Assembly (NCBI GenBank): GCA_963965975.1
Contig: OZ014415.1
Location: forward strand, 935,001-999,000
DNA from: Xestospongia bergquistia
Lineage: Eukaryota; Porifera; Demospongiae; Haplosclerida; Petrosiidae
Direction of reading: 5' to 3'
Length of the DNA stretch: 64,000 nt
The translations under genes were made by a program, and so were the position numbers. Positions 1 through 13,425 of this stretch are shown here, in pieces; the stretch's first letter is position 1; every line of letters begins with the position of its first letter. The notes beneath the pieces are model-generated. The model did no database searches. It worked only from the letters and a program-made list of their open reading frames with translations, and was not told the DNA's origin.

Positions 1-73
1 CTGTGAGTTAACGTGGGTGAGCTAGCAACACGAACACGTTCTTTTTTTTTCTTTTTCTCTCTTCCAATTTCAG

Positions 74-124
74 GAGACAATGAAGGTCCTGAATGATGGC
101 GTCTTGGTTGAGACCAACTGGTAG
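74..124 (+). CDS. Terminal exon of an unidentified plus-strand gene
   Basis: A pyrimidine-rich stretch ending in TTTCAG at 73 is followed by a 17-codon open exon reading [16 protein letters not shown] and a TAG at 122-124. Upstream, CT|GTGAGT at the left edge (donor from position 3) fits the preceding splice donor, so this would be the last exon of a gene mostly outside the window. I do not recognise the 16 residues. The gene would converge on the N4BP2-like gene, whose stop lies about 260 bp away. Splice signals and frame are seen; that it is a real gene is inferred. Confidence 0.4.
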   Translation, partial: ETMKVLNDGVLVETNW

Positions 125-165
125 CTACAATGAAATAACAAGTGAATATGTAACTCACCCATCTG

Positions 166-295
166 TCAGTCCGTCCATCTATCCATCCATCTATCCATCC
201 ATCCATCCATCCATCCATCCATCCATCTATCCATCCATCCATCCATCCATCCATCTATCTATCCATCCATCCATCCATCCATCCATCCATCCTTC
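166..295. repeat. (ATCC)n microsatellite
   Basis: Near-perfect CCAT/ATCC tetranucleotide array in the spacer between the two convergent genes. The same family recurs in introns at about 2793-3113, 3325-3402, 10035-10195, 59405-59530, 62390-62515 and 63638-63962. The long open frame across it (PSIH repeats) is a repeat artefact. Confidence 0.9.
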
Positions 296-381
296 TCTCC
301 TGTATACCCACATCTCTTTTGTCCCAAGATTTCATATTCAATTTTTTTTGCCTAAATTAAAAATATTTTTGACATTTACAA

Positions 382-3300
382 CTAATTAGATAATAACTCC
401 ACTATTACTTGTAACGTGTCAATCCACTTTCTATAAATCTCTCTGGCAGCATTTTCCGACAATAAGACAAGAAGATCCTCCTCTTCTATATCCTCTATAG
501 AATTACATGTACATATATTTCAGAACATGTACATGTATTTCAAAACATGTACTAAATAGTCCTTATAATTTACTTTGTAAATAACTTCAATAGTTTTTAA
601 TATCTGTATATTTATATGTGTTTTTATGATAATTTTTTATTATCATTATAGCTAGCTTTGAAACTGTCAAACATAATGATTGCAGACTTTGTACTAAATT
701 ATATTATAGTAATGATTTGGTACCTTATAGTCATAAATTGAAAAAGAAAAGGGAAACTTATGGTAGAAAAACAGAGATCAAAATGTCAGAACAAATATTA
801 GTTACAATATACTTACTTCTTGATGATGGTAAGTGAGGAGTAACTGATCCATAAATGGCTTGTAGTTGTTTAGCTAAAGATGGAGTCAACCGAAGCACCA
901 AGTTTGAGCTGTCGTCTTCTTCATCATAACCTTGATGACTTTGTTCAGTATCTATCTTTGTAGTAGATTCTGATAGTCTCATTCCAGATCTATTAGGTTC
1001 TGAAGTCTTTGTTTCTCGATTCTGTTCTGAAAGTCTTATACCAGAGTTCTCTTTTGAAGGTTTCATTCTGGGACTGTGTCCTGATTCCTGTTCATCTTCA
1101 TAAGTGGTATCAATTCGTAATTGGTCCTGCAATATTCTGGCATATTGTTCATCTGTAAAGCCCAGCTCCCAAACAACATCATCGTTAATAAGTTCTTGTG
1201 CATTGACTTCACCCACTATTCCAACCTCCTCTACATCAGCTGTTGCTTTTAAAAGTGGCCAGCTGTTTGGTGAACCATGAGTATGTTCATCAAATGATGA
1301 GTTCAGTAAACTAGGTTCATTAGACGATGACGATCTACATTCGTCAACATCATTATCAACATCCATGTCCTCTTTATCACTTTTGGCTGCCGAGGGTGTC
1401 TCCTCTTCATGGTCTGAGATAGGAATATGAAGGGCCAAATCAACAGCCGTCATGATATCTTTATTAGCTTTGTCATATAAGAGATGAAGAACAGCTTGTG
1501 AAAAGTTAGGAAAACATCCTTTCAAAAATACCAAGTCATTCTCATGTTCTACAACAATGGGGACATCTTCTGGCCTACCTCCTTCATTTGATGATGCTGC
1601 TGTATCACTATTAGACTGTGTGAGTGTACCGGCTTTCAAATGACCCTGAGCCCCATGACTGCTGGAATGGGTCTCAGTCTTGACTATATTTGAAGTTGAT
1701 GATTCAAGAGATACAGTTGTATTATGACTCATAGCAGGGGAGGTTCGAATGATGACAGGTTCTAAACATGGCCATTCTGAATTCTCTTCTTTCTCTGCTT
1801 CTTCTTCCTTGGTGTTGTCATTTAAAGATGTGGAATTATCTATTTCCATAGGTGAAATATCTTCATTCATTCCTTTCACTTGTACTGTCAAATTTGACCC
1901 AGTAACCCTGTCAAATTTATGAATATCTGATTCTATTTTAGCAGACACAATTGATGAATCTTCCTCTTTCAATTGACTCCACCCACTACCAGACCCAGTA
2001 TTATTGATTTTTGTCTCATCTGATTTAACAGGAGAAATCTTACAAGGAACTTCAGTGGGAAATTTGTAAGGGTCCAACACTTTAGGGGGACTGAAATCTA
2101 GTTGATCCATGTATTCTGAAGTACTATTAGTTTCAAGACCCTTTGATTCATCACTGGACCCAGTATGACTTTGCCTTTCAGTATGAGATTGTAATCCTAT
2201 GCTAGTCTGGGAATCAGACCAACCTCTAGAACGAGTCTGAAAACCACCAGGCAAATAACGCCTATTGCTTTCATTTGGGTATCTGTTACCATATTGTCTA
2301 TTGCCATGGCTACCTGGATGTCTATAGTAACTACCAGTATATGACTGACGTCTCCAATCTTGTTGCTGAGAACGTTGTACTGGTTTCTCTGAGGCAAGAA
2401 CTTTCTCTACAGTCATGTCATGTTCATATCTTTCTAACATTCTTTGCAAACTCTCGTGACCAACTCCATGGCTATTAAATCTACATTAGAAATAGAAATA
2501 AAGACAGACAGACAGACAGACAGATATGAGCAATCCTTGATAACAAACATTTAGCATCACATACCGTTCAAGTTTATCAATATCAAATTTCCATGTAGTA
2601 TCTGGTTCAATAAATTCAATGTCATATCTTAAGGAAAGAGCCTGAAAAAAAGACAATACACATTATCATATTTCAATTGTTTCTGTTACCATGGAAACAT
2701 AAGGTTTCATTTCCCAGGCAACAGAGTTGGTATTGTCAATAATAATAGGTGATTTGTGCTCTCTCATTGCTTGTTGTACTAAATAGTGAAAGATGAATGG
2801 ATGGATGAATAGATAGATAGATGGATGAATGGATGGATGAATGGATAGATGGTTGGATGAATGGATGGATGAATGGATAGATAGATGGATGGATAGATAG
2901 ATGGTTGGATAGATGGATGGATGAATGGATAGATGGTTGGATGGATAGATGGTTGGATAGATGGATGGATGAATGGATAGATGGTTGGATAGATGGTTGG
3001 ATGGATAGATGGTTGGATAGATGGATGGATGAATGGATAGATGGTTGGATGAATGGATGGATGAATGGATAGATGGTTGGATGAATGGATGGATGAATAG
3101 ATGAATGGATAGAACCTTTGTCTTGATTTTTTTGATGGTTCTCAGTCAACTTTGTAGGATCAAACAGATATCTATTAATGGATATCAATAACTTGTATGA
3201 ATGTATTATACATGTATACCTTCCATTCTCAACAAAGAAATCGTCTGTTGAACAAATCACACCTGTGTCTTTAACAAGTTGTCTGAAAATATATACAGTG

Positions 3301-4025
3301 ACCACATGTATGTCTTGTATACCCATCTATCCATCCATCCATTCATCCATCCATAGATCCATTCATTCATCTATCTATCCATCCATCCATCCATCCATCC
3401 ATTTTTATACTTACTTTGCTAATGTAGTTTTGCCACTTCCTGGAAGTCCTCGTAAAATAATCAATTTCCTTTCTGCTCTTGAAGAATGGAAATCAAAACC
3501 TGACTGACCAGTTTGAGGAACTGGTTTTGCAGCGGGATTATGAACACCAAAATGTGACCCAGGATGTACACCAAAATTATAGTAATTAGGTGGATGGGGC
3601 CTCATATTAGACTGATAAGAAGGTAAACGAGGATGATTAGCATGTGAATGATATGAGCGTGGCTGAAAAGTACTGTGATATGGGCGGAGCTGATTGTTAA
3701 TTGGACGTAAGACTGGAGTCTTATGGGACATATCAGAGGGTGTCAAAGGCCAGGGAGATGGTTTTGAAGCAGAGGCAACAGGATGAGATAAAGACGTACC
3801 AGATGTTGGGACATTACTAACACCATTGGTCAGCATTATAAGTCTCTCAGCTGCAGCATCCACTGTAAAAACAAATAATGTGGTAACATATTATAGTATA
3901 TTAAATGATAGCATAGTAGTTATTTAACTACCATTATTATGGCATTGTTGTAGTACATCACGAATCAGACTTTGATCGGCGTCTGGGAAAATAGTTTGTA
4001 GCTTTTTAACGTTCGAATTAGACAT
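382..4025 (-). CDS. N4BP2: N4BP2-like CUE-domain / P-loop kinase protein
   Basis: Eight exons on the minus strand (3932-4025, 3415-3862, 3220-3282, 3116-3171, 2690-2778, 2565-2641, 817-2480, 382-494) join in phase to 867 aa. Residues 1-45 form a CUE domain (ubiquitin binding) split across exons 1 and 2. Residues about 165-280 are the N4BP2-type AAA_33 kinase: Walker A GLPGSGKT, then STDDFF, then PIIIDNTN and WEMKPYV, then EPDTTW and HGV. A CUE-like stretch ([11 protein letters not shown]) lies near residue 592, and the family motif [14 protein letters not shown] lies near the end. The last exon encodes [11 protein letters not shown]...YRKWIDTL and stops at 382. Vertebrate N4BP2 ends in a Smr nuclease domain, but no Smr is visible here. 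The family has polynucleotide 5'-kinase-type folds; substrate in this animal is unknown. The gene is head-to-head with ABCD3. Confidence 0.9.
2793..3113. repeat. (GGAT/AGAT)n intronic microsatellite
   Basis: About 320 bp of GGATGAATGGATAGATGGTT-type repeats filling most of the N4BP2-like intron between 2778 and 3116. Open frames through it are artefacts. Confidence 0.9.
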
Positions 4026-4181
4026 AATGATAACTTGTATCGTTTCTTTAAGGAAAAGAGCTATCTAATGTTGTTAAAAGAAAGGTTAATTAAAATAGGT
4101 GGGACTAAAAATTAATTAAGTACTATGAATCTCATTAAAGGGCGTGGTTATTAAGTGCGTGGTATCTGCTGCACAATCAAG
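4026..4181. promoter_or_regulatory. Compact bidirectional promoter, N4BP2-like / ABCD3
   Basis: Only 156 bp separate the two divergent start codons, so both genes must share this region for promoter and 5' UTRs. No TATA box is obvious. The ABCD3 start sits in CAAGATGGCTGTC, close to a YY1-type motif (CAAGATGGCNGC), which in animals often overlaps the start of housekeeping genes. The arrangement is seen; promoter function is inferred. Confidence 0.6.
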
Positions 4182-6000
4182 ATGGCTGTCTTTTCCAAGC
4201 TAGCAGAGAACCCTAGAGTAGTGGTTGCCGTTGCAACTTGTATTGCAGGACTTGGATTTTATATCTCAGTTCGTAAAAGTGCTACATCGAAAACGTAAGC
4301 AAACAAGCAAGCAACACTAGCCGTGCATTGATTAGTAGGTGGGGCTTCAGCAGCTGACCTTTTACAACCATTTTTATTTTTTTTAGAAAAGATCAAAATG
4401 TGTTTATTGCTAAAGTGAGTCACTTGTATCAAATAACATTTGGAAGAAGAGATTTGTAATTCTATACTTGACCCCACCCCCCATCCATGTACATGTGTAC
4501 ATGGTCCACATGTAGACAACTGTAATTCCCCTGAATGAATTATGAACTAGTTTGTTCAATTATTATGTTGCTATAGAAACAAACAGCTTTCACTTGCATC
4601 ACGTAGGAAATATCCCAGTCTCCTTTCTGACTCCCTGGCTCACAAGTCAGAGAGTCTAGGAATGAGACTAGGAGTATTCCATATGTATCCTGAAATATAC
4701 GGACTTAGTATACAGATATAAGTCTAGTAAATTATTAAAATATATTTAACCAGAGGTTACCTTAACTGCTATATCTTATGTTAGGACTCCGATAATAAGA
4801 AGAAAAAAGATAGAGCAGCTGTCGATGTGCGCTTTTTCATGTAATGTGTATAAATCTTTTTCTACAAGTATTTTAAATACCTTCTTTATCTAGCCGTTTA
4901 TCTCGTCTTTTAAAAGTCCTCATTCCTGGACCATTCTGTCCTGAGGCTGGGTTTATGGTTTTGATTGCCGTGATGTTGATATTAAGAACATATGCAGATG
5001 TCTGGATGATTCAGAATGGAACATCAGTTGAAGGGTAGGTGTAGTATGGGTCTCAGTCTGAAATGATTGGGTATGTGTCTGATGATGAGAAATATTTGGA
5101 CTACGACGATCTGAGAGATTAAGTCTTACATCGTGAAGATCTGAATATCTGAAGACAAATTGGGTCTCTGTCTGTGATATTAGTAGATGTTAAGTAGATG
5201 TTAAGTAGATGTTAAGCATGGGTTTCAGTCTCATGGAATGGGTTTCAGACTTTAATAGTAGTATATATGATAAATTAATGAGAGTCAGTCTAGTATAATA
5301 GCAATGAGCAGTTCATTGGATTAGGTTTCAGTCTTATGGAATAGGTTTCAGTCTATTATTACTTTCCATGCAGATCAATCATTGGTCGTAATAGAGCTCT
5401 ATTTATAGAGAATTGTTTAAGTTTTCTCTGTGTAATGCCATTTATCTCTCTCGTCAATGTTCTCCTCAAGGCAAGCATAATAATAATATGTATTATGTAT
5501 ATCACGATATAATTTTGGAGGGAATTATATTTTATCTAGCAGCTGTTCTATGATATTAAATGGTGGCTCAATTTTGAAAGAATGCATTTATTGCTGGGAA
5601 AAATTTAGAGTGAATGTGTATATATATATGGTTGCTTTGTGGCCATTTTGAAACATTTAGCTTAAGTATTCACTCTAAATTTTTCTCACAATAAGTATAT
5701 TTTTTTCTAAAATTTAATTTGAAATTTAGCATGTGAAATTTACACATTAAAATTATTTTCTTTTCTCAATGCAGTATGGATTACAAGAACTGAGGTTAAG
5801 ATTTAGAACTAGATTATCGATATATTTATACAAACAATACATGGAGTGGGTGGAGTTTGTTAACTTATTATGTCAATTAATACTTGATACTGTCATTTTA
5901 GAGGTTTTACATTTTACAAGATGGCCAATTTGGATAATAGAATTGCTAATGCTGATCAGTTGCTCACACAGGTATTACGTATTTAGTTCACAGCCTTTAA

Positions 6001-6057
<57 letters not shown>

Positions 6058-9000
6058 TCTCTCTCTCTCTCTCTCTCTCTCTCTAGGATGTTGACAAGTT
6101 TTGTGATACATTAACTGAACTGTATTCTAACATAAGCAAACCATTATTAGACATGTGTCTTTATTTCTATCGTCTTTCAAGTAGTATCGGAGTTCAAGGT
6201 CCATTTATAATGTTAGCATATTTGGCCTTCTCTGGATTATTACTAACAACGTAAGCTAATATAATAATATTAATTAATATTAATTAATATTAATTAATAT
6301 TAATTAATATTAATTAATATTAATTATTAATCATAATTACAAGAGTTCTTTGTTTTAATATTTACTGTCACTGTACAATTATATATCAATTTGTACCAGT
6401 TTTGTAAACTCTAATTTTTTTGTCTTCCTTTACTATTGTTTTATCAAATTTGATAAAATAATCTCTTACACTATTCCTCTGCAGGGTTTCATTTAGAAAA
6501 ATAGACAGGGGGGGGGGCAAGACTCTAGCAAGGGGGGGCAAATGCCCCCCCCCCCCCCCCCTAAATGGAACCCTGCTCTGTCTAACATTCGTTCTGTTTA
6601 TTTATTTATTTGTCTGTCTTTCCTGTTTTAGGTTACGAGCTCCAGTAGGTGGTATGACTATAAAGGAACAACAACTAGAGGGTACACTACGTTATGTTAA
6701 TTCACGTGTTATTACAAATAGGTACACAAATCACATGATTGTCATGTGACATTGCTAATTTTTGTAATACATATATAGTTTACCATAAATCAATATCATA
6801 TGATTGTCACATGATTCCTGCTATGTTTTCTATTTAGTGAAGAAATTTCATTTTATCAAGGCAGTGTTAATGAAAGACTTACAATTGAAAATACATTCAA
6901 ACGATTAGTAAGTAAATAAGACCCAGTGTGAGTGTAAATGTGTTGATAGGACCCAGTGTGATTGTAAATGTAATGATAGGATCTGGTATGACTGTAAATG
7001 TAATGATAGGACCCAGTGTGACAATAAATGCATTGATAGTATGACAATAAAAGGTATTACAGTAGTAGGATTGTAATAAAAGGTATTGATGAACCCAGTG
7101 TGGCAATAAAAGGTATTGATAGGACCCAGTATGACAATTAAAGGTATTGATAGGACCCAGTGTGACAATAAGAGGTATTGATAGGGTCCAGTATGACAAT
7201 AAAAGCTATTGATAGGACCCAGTATGGCAAAAAAGCATTGATGAACCCAGTGGGGCAATAAAAGGTATTGATAGGAGTCATAGGACCTAGTATGACAATT
7301 AAAGGTATTGATAGGACCCAGTGTGGCAATAAAGGGTATTGATGGACCCAATATGGCAATAAAAGGTATTGATAAGACCCAGTATGACAATAAAAGATAT
7401 TGATAAGATAATAAAATGTATTAATAATCATACCTATTGATGTCATGATAGCCTGTTGCTATTATGACGAAACTGGTTGTCTTCTTTAGTATATGATATA
7501 TATATATATATATATCTAATTAAACCCACCTTACTAGTTTTGTTTACTTGTTCTAATTTGTTCAATTAATGAAGGAAATGCACTTACATGTGTTCACCAT
7601 TAAGTGGTTTCTCATGTACCCATACATATATATATATGTACAACTAACATGTACCCATATATATGTACATGTACCCATATATATGTACAAGTAACATGTA
7701 CCCATATATATGTGCATGTACCCATATATATGTACATGTACACTCCTTTTTAGAGGTTGTTATCATAACTTTATAGTAACCATAGTGAAATAGTGCACTT
7801 TATAACCACTTATTTTTAATTTGTTTTATATGTACATGTATTTTTATATCTACATATATTTTACATGTCATCTGACCTCAAGTCTGTAAGCAATTTGCAA
7901 TTCATTAATAATTCAACTTTTTTGACCCTATAGTTTATAATCTCAAAATATCAAAACATCAAGTCCTATGTTTCAGTTCTATATTTTAAAACCCTAATTC
8001 TCAAGCCTATGTTTTCAGTTCTATATTTTAAAACCCTAATTCTCAAGCCTATGTTTTCAGTTCTATATTTTAAAACCCTAATTTCAAGCCTTTGTTTTCA
8101 GTTTTAAACCCTATTCTCAAGCCTATGTTTTCAGTTCTATATTTTAAAACCCTAATTCTCAAGCCTATGTTTTCAGTTCTATATTTTAAAACCCTAATTC
8201 TCAAGCCTATGCTTTCAGTTCTATATTTTAAAACCCTAATTCTCAAACCTATATTTTCAGTTCTATATTTTAAAACCCTAATTCTCAAACCTATATTTTA
8301 AGTTATACAATTCTTATATTGCTGACATTAGCTATTGTTTCTATTTAAATAATGTTTATTTCATAGGTCAATCATCTTAGAAATGTCATCCATTTTCGAT
8401 TTGCTATGGGCTTTATCGACAATCTTGTTGCTAAATGTAAGTATACATGTACATATACATGTATATGTACATGTACATGATAACATTACCGTGAATGTTA
8501 TTGTTTAATGTAACTAAACATGATTATAATGTTACTATGTACGTATATTGTGTAAATATAATGTTATTGTATAATCTATACATATAGCTATATATTACAG
8601 GTGTACCAATTTATAATAACCACTCTACTGTCAATTGTGTGATGAGAATTTGTTATAGCATGCATCCATTTCATTTTTTCATATATCCATTCATTCACTC
8701 TATGCATCCATTTCTTTTTTTCATATATCCATTCATTCACTCTATGCATCCATTTCATTTTTTCATATATCCATTCATTCACTCTATACATCTATTTCAT
8801 TTTTTCATGTATCTATTTGTGTTTAGTATCGTCCATTTCTTTCACAGATATTGCTACACTTGTAGGATATTTTGCCGTCAGTCGGCCATTTTTAAACCTG
8901 TCCAATCCTCGACATTTGAACAGCTCCTATCACGACATTATGCTGGTATAAAAATATCTTATTAGTATTTATGACCTAGTAACCATGGCAATATTCAATT

Positions 9001-12000
9001 ATAGGATTATTATAGAAGTGGTCGAATGTTGGTACGTATGGCAGAGGCTATTGGACGACTGACACTTGCCGGACGTGAATTAACTCGTCTGTCTGGTTTT
9101 ACAGCTCGTGTACACGAGTTAATGGTTGTATTGAGAGAGTTACATAAGGGTATATACAGTAGAACAATGGTGTCCTCCTCCAATGAGAAAACTAAAGATG
9201 GTACATTATATATTGTCTGCTATCTCCCTTTGTTGCCTTATAGCAAAATAACTTTATGTGGACATGTAGCTTAATAATTAACCAAGCTTTTCTTTCATAA
9301 TAGTTTTTTGAATACCAAAGCTTTTGGTTTGAAAAGAAGTAGAATAATTGTAAAATTAGGAGGTAATGTGGACTCTACTGGGCTTGAAGCACTGATATAT
9401 TGAACAATATATACTCACAGCTCTACTATCTGATCTATTAGCCAGCTGAGTCTAGCCCTATTCTCCTCTGTAGTGTTTTTACTAGATAGTTTATATATCT
9501 GTCTATCAGTTCATATCTATTTAGTTATCATACATCTTTTTGTCATATATATATAGATATCACAGAACCCTCTGTGGCGCTTGTACCCGGTAATGGAGAA
9601 ATTATTGAAGTGGATCACCTCATTAGGTATGGGACACAAAAACATGTTTTACTTGTTATAGAACTCGTTTTATAAACAGGTTTGAGCATGTTCCATTGGT
9701 TACTCCTAATGGGGATGTTCTTGTCAAAGATATGAACTTTGAGGTATTTTTTTCCATGATGTAATGATGATGTAATGGTCGATAGGTGGTTATGGTAACA
9801 GTAAGATAGGTGATGCAATGATGATGTAATGATTATGTAATGATTTTTAGTTAGATGGGTATTTTTATATTTTTCAGGTCCGTTCTGGTATGAATGTTTT
9901 GGTATGTGGCCCCAATGGTTGTGGAAAGAGTTCTCTTTTTAGAATATTAGGAGAAGTAAGTTAATAAAATGATTTATAATGACTAAATCATCAATTACTA
10001 CATTATGTAGTAGTAAAATATGCATGTTTGAGTCATTTAACCATCCACTCCTTCCATTTATAAATCCATCTATCTGTCTAACCATTAATTCATCCATCCA
10101 TCCATCTATCTGTCTATCTAACCATTAATTCATCCATCCATCCATCTATCTGTCTATCCATTTAACCATTAATTCATCCATCCATCTATCTATTCAATAC
10201 ATAATCAAATTTTAAAAATTAGCATTATGTAGTTGTGGTCAAAGGTTGTCCACTCTCTTAATATAATTATTGCTAAACACACCCAGTGTAAACTTTATTG
10301 GTATCCTCATCTGGTCAAACTAGACAGTAACTTGTATAGTGGTTTATAATATAATGTTAGTATGTAGTAAATGTAATGTAATATACTTGATAATATATTA
10401 CTAATGGATATATATAGTAGTTACTATTTGAGTATCAATAACATGATATTGACCGTTACTAAAAATGCGGTCACTAGTAAGTTACTAGTGAATATTAGTA
10501 CTTACCACAGTGACCTAGGATAGTCACCATTAGTAAGTTCTAGACTAGTAAACATCAATACTTATCACAGTGACCTAGGATAACTACCATTAGTAAGTTC
10601 TAGACTAGTAAACATCAATACTTATCACAGTGACCTAGGATAGCTACCATTAGTAAGTTCTAGACTAGTAAACATCAGTACTTATCACAGTGACCTAGGA
10701 TAGCTACCATTAGTAAGTTCTAGACTAGTAAACATCAGTACTTATCACAGTGACCTAGGATAGCTACCATTAGTAAGTTCTAGACTAGTAAACATCAGTA
10801 CTTATCACAGTGACCTAGGATAGTTACCATTAGTAAGTTCTAGACTAGTAAACATCAGTACTTACCACAGTGACCTAGGATAGCTACCATTAGTAAGCTC
10901 TAGACTAGTAAACATCAGTACTTACCACAGTGACCTAGAATATCTACCATTAGTAAATTTGTTTTAATTCTCTAGACTGTAGTATACTAATGTTGTGTTA
11001 ATCCCCTCTATTGACAAGAGATATATGTGAAAAACTTTCAATAATAATTATACCACCTTGTGTCTGGTACATTGTTTATTATAATATAATATACCCCATT
11101 CTTCTCAGTTTGGCTATATAATTTCTATTCATCTACTAATTTCATTCATTATAATTATATACTTTTTAGTTATGGCCTCTATTTGGTGGTAAAATGACAA
11201 AACCTCATAGAAGTAAACTTTTTTACATTCCACAGGTAAGATACTTTAAATAATTAATGCCATGCCTTATTTGTTTGCTCTCTGTTGTCATAGCGACCGT
11301 ACATGACTCTAGGTACGTTAAGAGATCAAGTTCTCTATCCAGACACTCAGGACGATCAACAACGCAAAGGAATATCAGATGAAGTCTTAGATGAATATTT
11401 AAGAAAGGTCACTTGAAGGATATTATAATGTTTCTTTATCCATTAGTTCTTTTTGTCCATCCATCCATTCTCTGTCTGTCATCTATCTATTAATCCATTC
11501 ATTATATTGGAATTAATAGATAGATAGATATTTCTAAAATGGATACATGTGATATCACACAAACCACTCAATTAGTTTAGAAATCACTGAAACCGGTCAA
11601 ACTAGTTTAATTGAGTCACTGAAACTGGTCAAACTAGTTTGGTTGAGTCACTGAAACTGGTCGAACAAGTTTGTTAAGCTCCATTACTGTAGAAATTAAA
11701 TGTTACTGATTTAATTACTTATAATAACACAATTCGATTAAACTTTGTCTCAGGGACAGTTAATACTAGTCTCTGTTGACTACATTATTACTAAATTAGG
11801 TAATATAATAATGGCATTATTTCATCATCTTTTGTTATCTCTGTTAACTATACATATAAGAACATATAACAGTAAGAAATATGTCGACAATGTTTGTCAT
11901 ATGATTGTCACGATAATACTCCCTCTTTGGTATCGAACATTCTTGGTTGATAGCCATGTATCATTTACAAGGTTTAATACATATTCATGTATCAGACCTT

Positions 12001-13391
12001 GTAAATTAAACACGTGTGCTTTGAAAGTACCAGATGTTTGATTTAAAGTGTTGTATTCTCTGTTGTTTGGTGTGAATTGTATCATCTATTGTTGTTAAAT
12101 CCTCTTAAACTGTGCAGGTGTTATTTGGTAATATTTCACTTCATAAATTAATGTAATTTATTATAATAACATGTGGTTAGTTTTAAAATTGTTATTACAA
12201 AAGGTCATAAAATACAAACACTGAAGTAGAGGAATCCATTGTACATATTAAGAAAAGTTACAAGTCTCAATTTGTTAATTGAATTGTCTGTGGGAGTGGC
12301 TTTGTATCATTAGAAATTAACTCGAACAATTGAGACTCAAGTATCCTATAATTGTATGGCATATGGTCATTACTACATGCAGTTTATTTTGACTTATAGT
12401 ACACTAGCTTATTAAGAACCTTATCCCATTATAGTAACAACTGCTAGACTTTGAAATGATATGACACCTTTATCTATAATACTATTGTCTAGAGTATTAA
12501 CCAGACGGTCTCTCTGTCTCTTTAAACACACTGAACATCACTAGAACAAGTAAACAAAAAAGCTAACAGTGTACGATGTGATGTTGTTCGTAGTGATAAC
12601 AACCAGTTAACAATTAGGCTACATGTCATATGACAGTGGACAATGTGATATCTTTCACAGTGATAACAATTGGTCACATTCATGTCATGTGACATATCAT
12701 ATGACAGTCTATAGTGTGACTGAAGGAAATTATTGGGAAGATACACTTAACTGTCATTAAAGAAAATTATATTATAAATAGTAAATATTTATATAGTTTT
12801 GTTATCTGTATTTTAATAGTTTATAATAATATAATATAATTGTTTTACTTTCAGTGACAACATTAAATATAAAGTCTGTTTAGACATGATACAATTATTA
12901 TAACCTTTCTTATTGAGTAGCTAGAATAACCCATCTCATCGTCCTCCTCCTCTTCTTCTGGCAATAGTTACCCTTTATACAATAACACTATCTTACTAAG
13001 TGTAGGAAATAGACTTCCTCATAATATACTATAATAATTATGTTGTTAATTGATTAGTATTCTTAGAAATCACATTTGACGTTTTGTAGGTTCTCCCCCT
13101 CTTTTAGGTAGGTTCATGTATAGACTGAATATAAGCACTTAACAATATCTTAACACTTTGTAGTCCAAACAAATTGTTAATAATGTTTGTTGTAATAATA
13201 TTAACTGTTTATATGGACATTGGCACAATCTGTATTTAAATAGGTCTGTTTAAGGACATATTCATGAGAAATGGTTGGCTTCTGTTTTGAAATGAAATTA
13301 TTATATTTCTCTTAGTATTAAATGTTTACTACAATTGTGTGTGAATGTGTCTTTGTGTGGTTATGATGATAAGTAGTATGGTAACTGTGGG

Positions 13392-13425
<34 letters not shown>

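Noticed and set aside
6856-7446. Overlapping minus-strand frames with [10 protein letters not shown]-like repeats
   Set aside because: They arise from the 36-bp intronic minisatellite, with ABCD3 exons on both sides.
11745-12746. Three open frames of 62-98 codons in the long ABCD3 intron
   Set aside because: No family motif, no splice structure, AT-rich chance frames.
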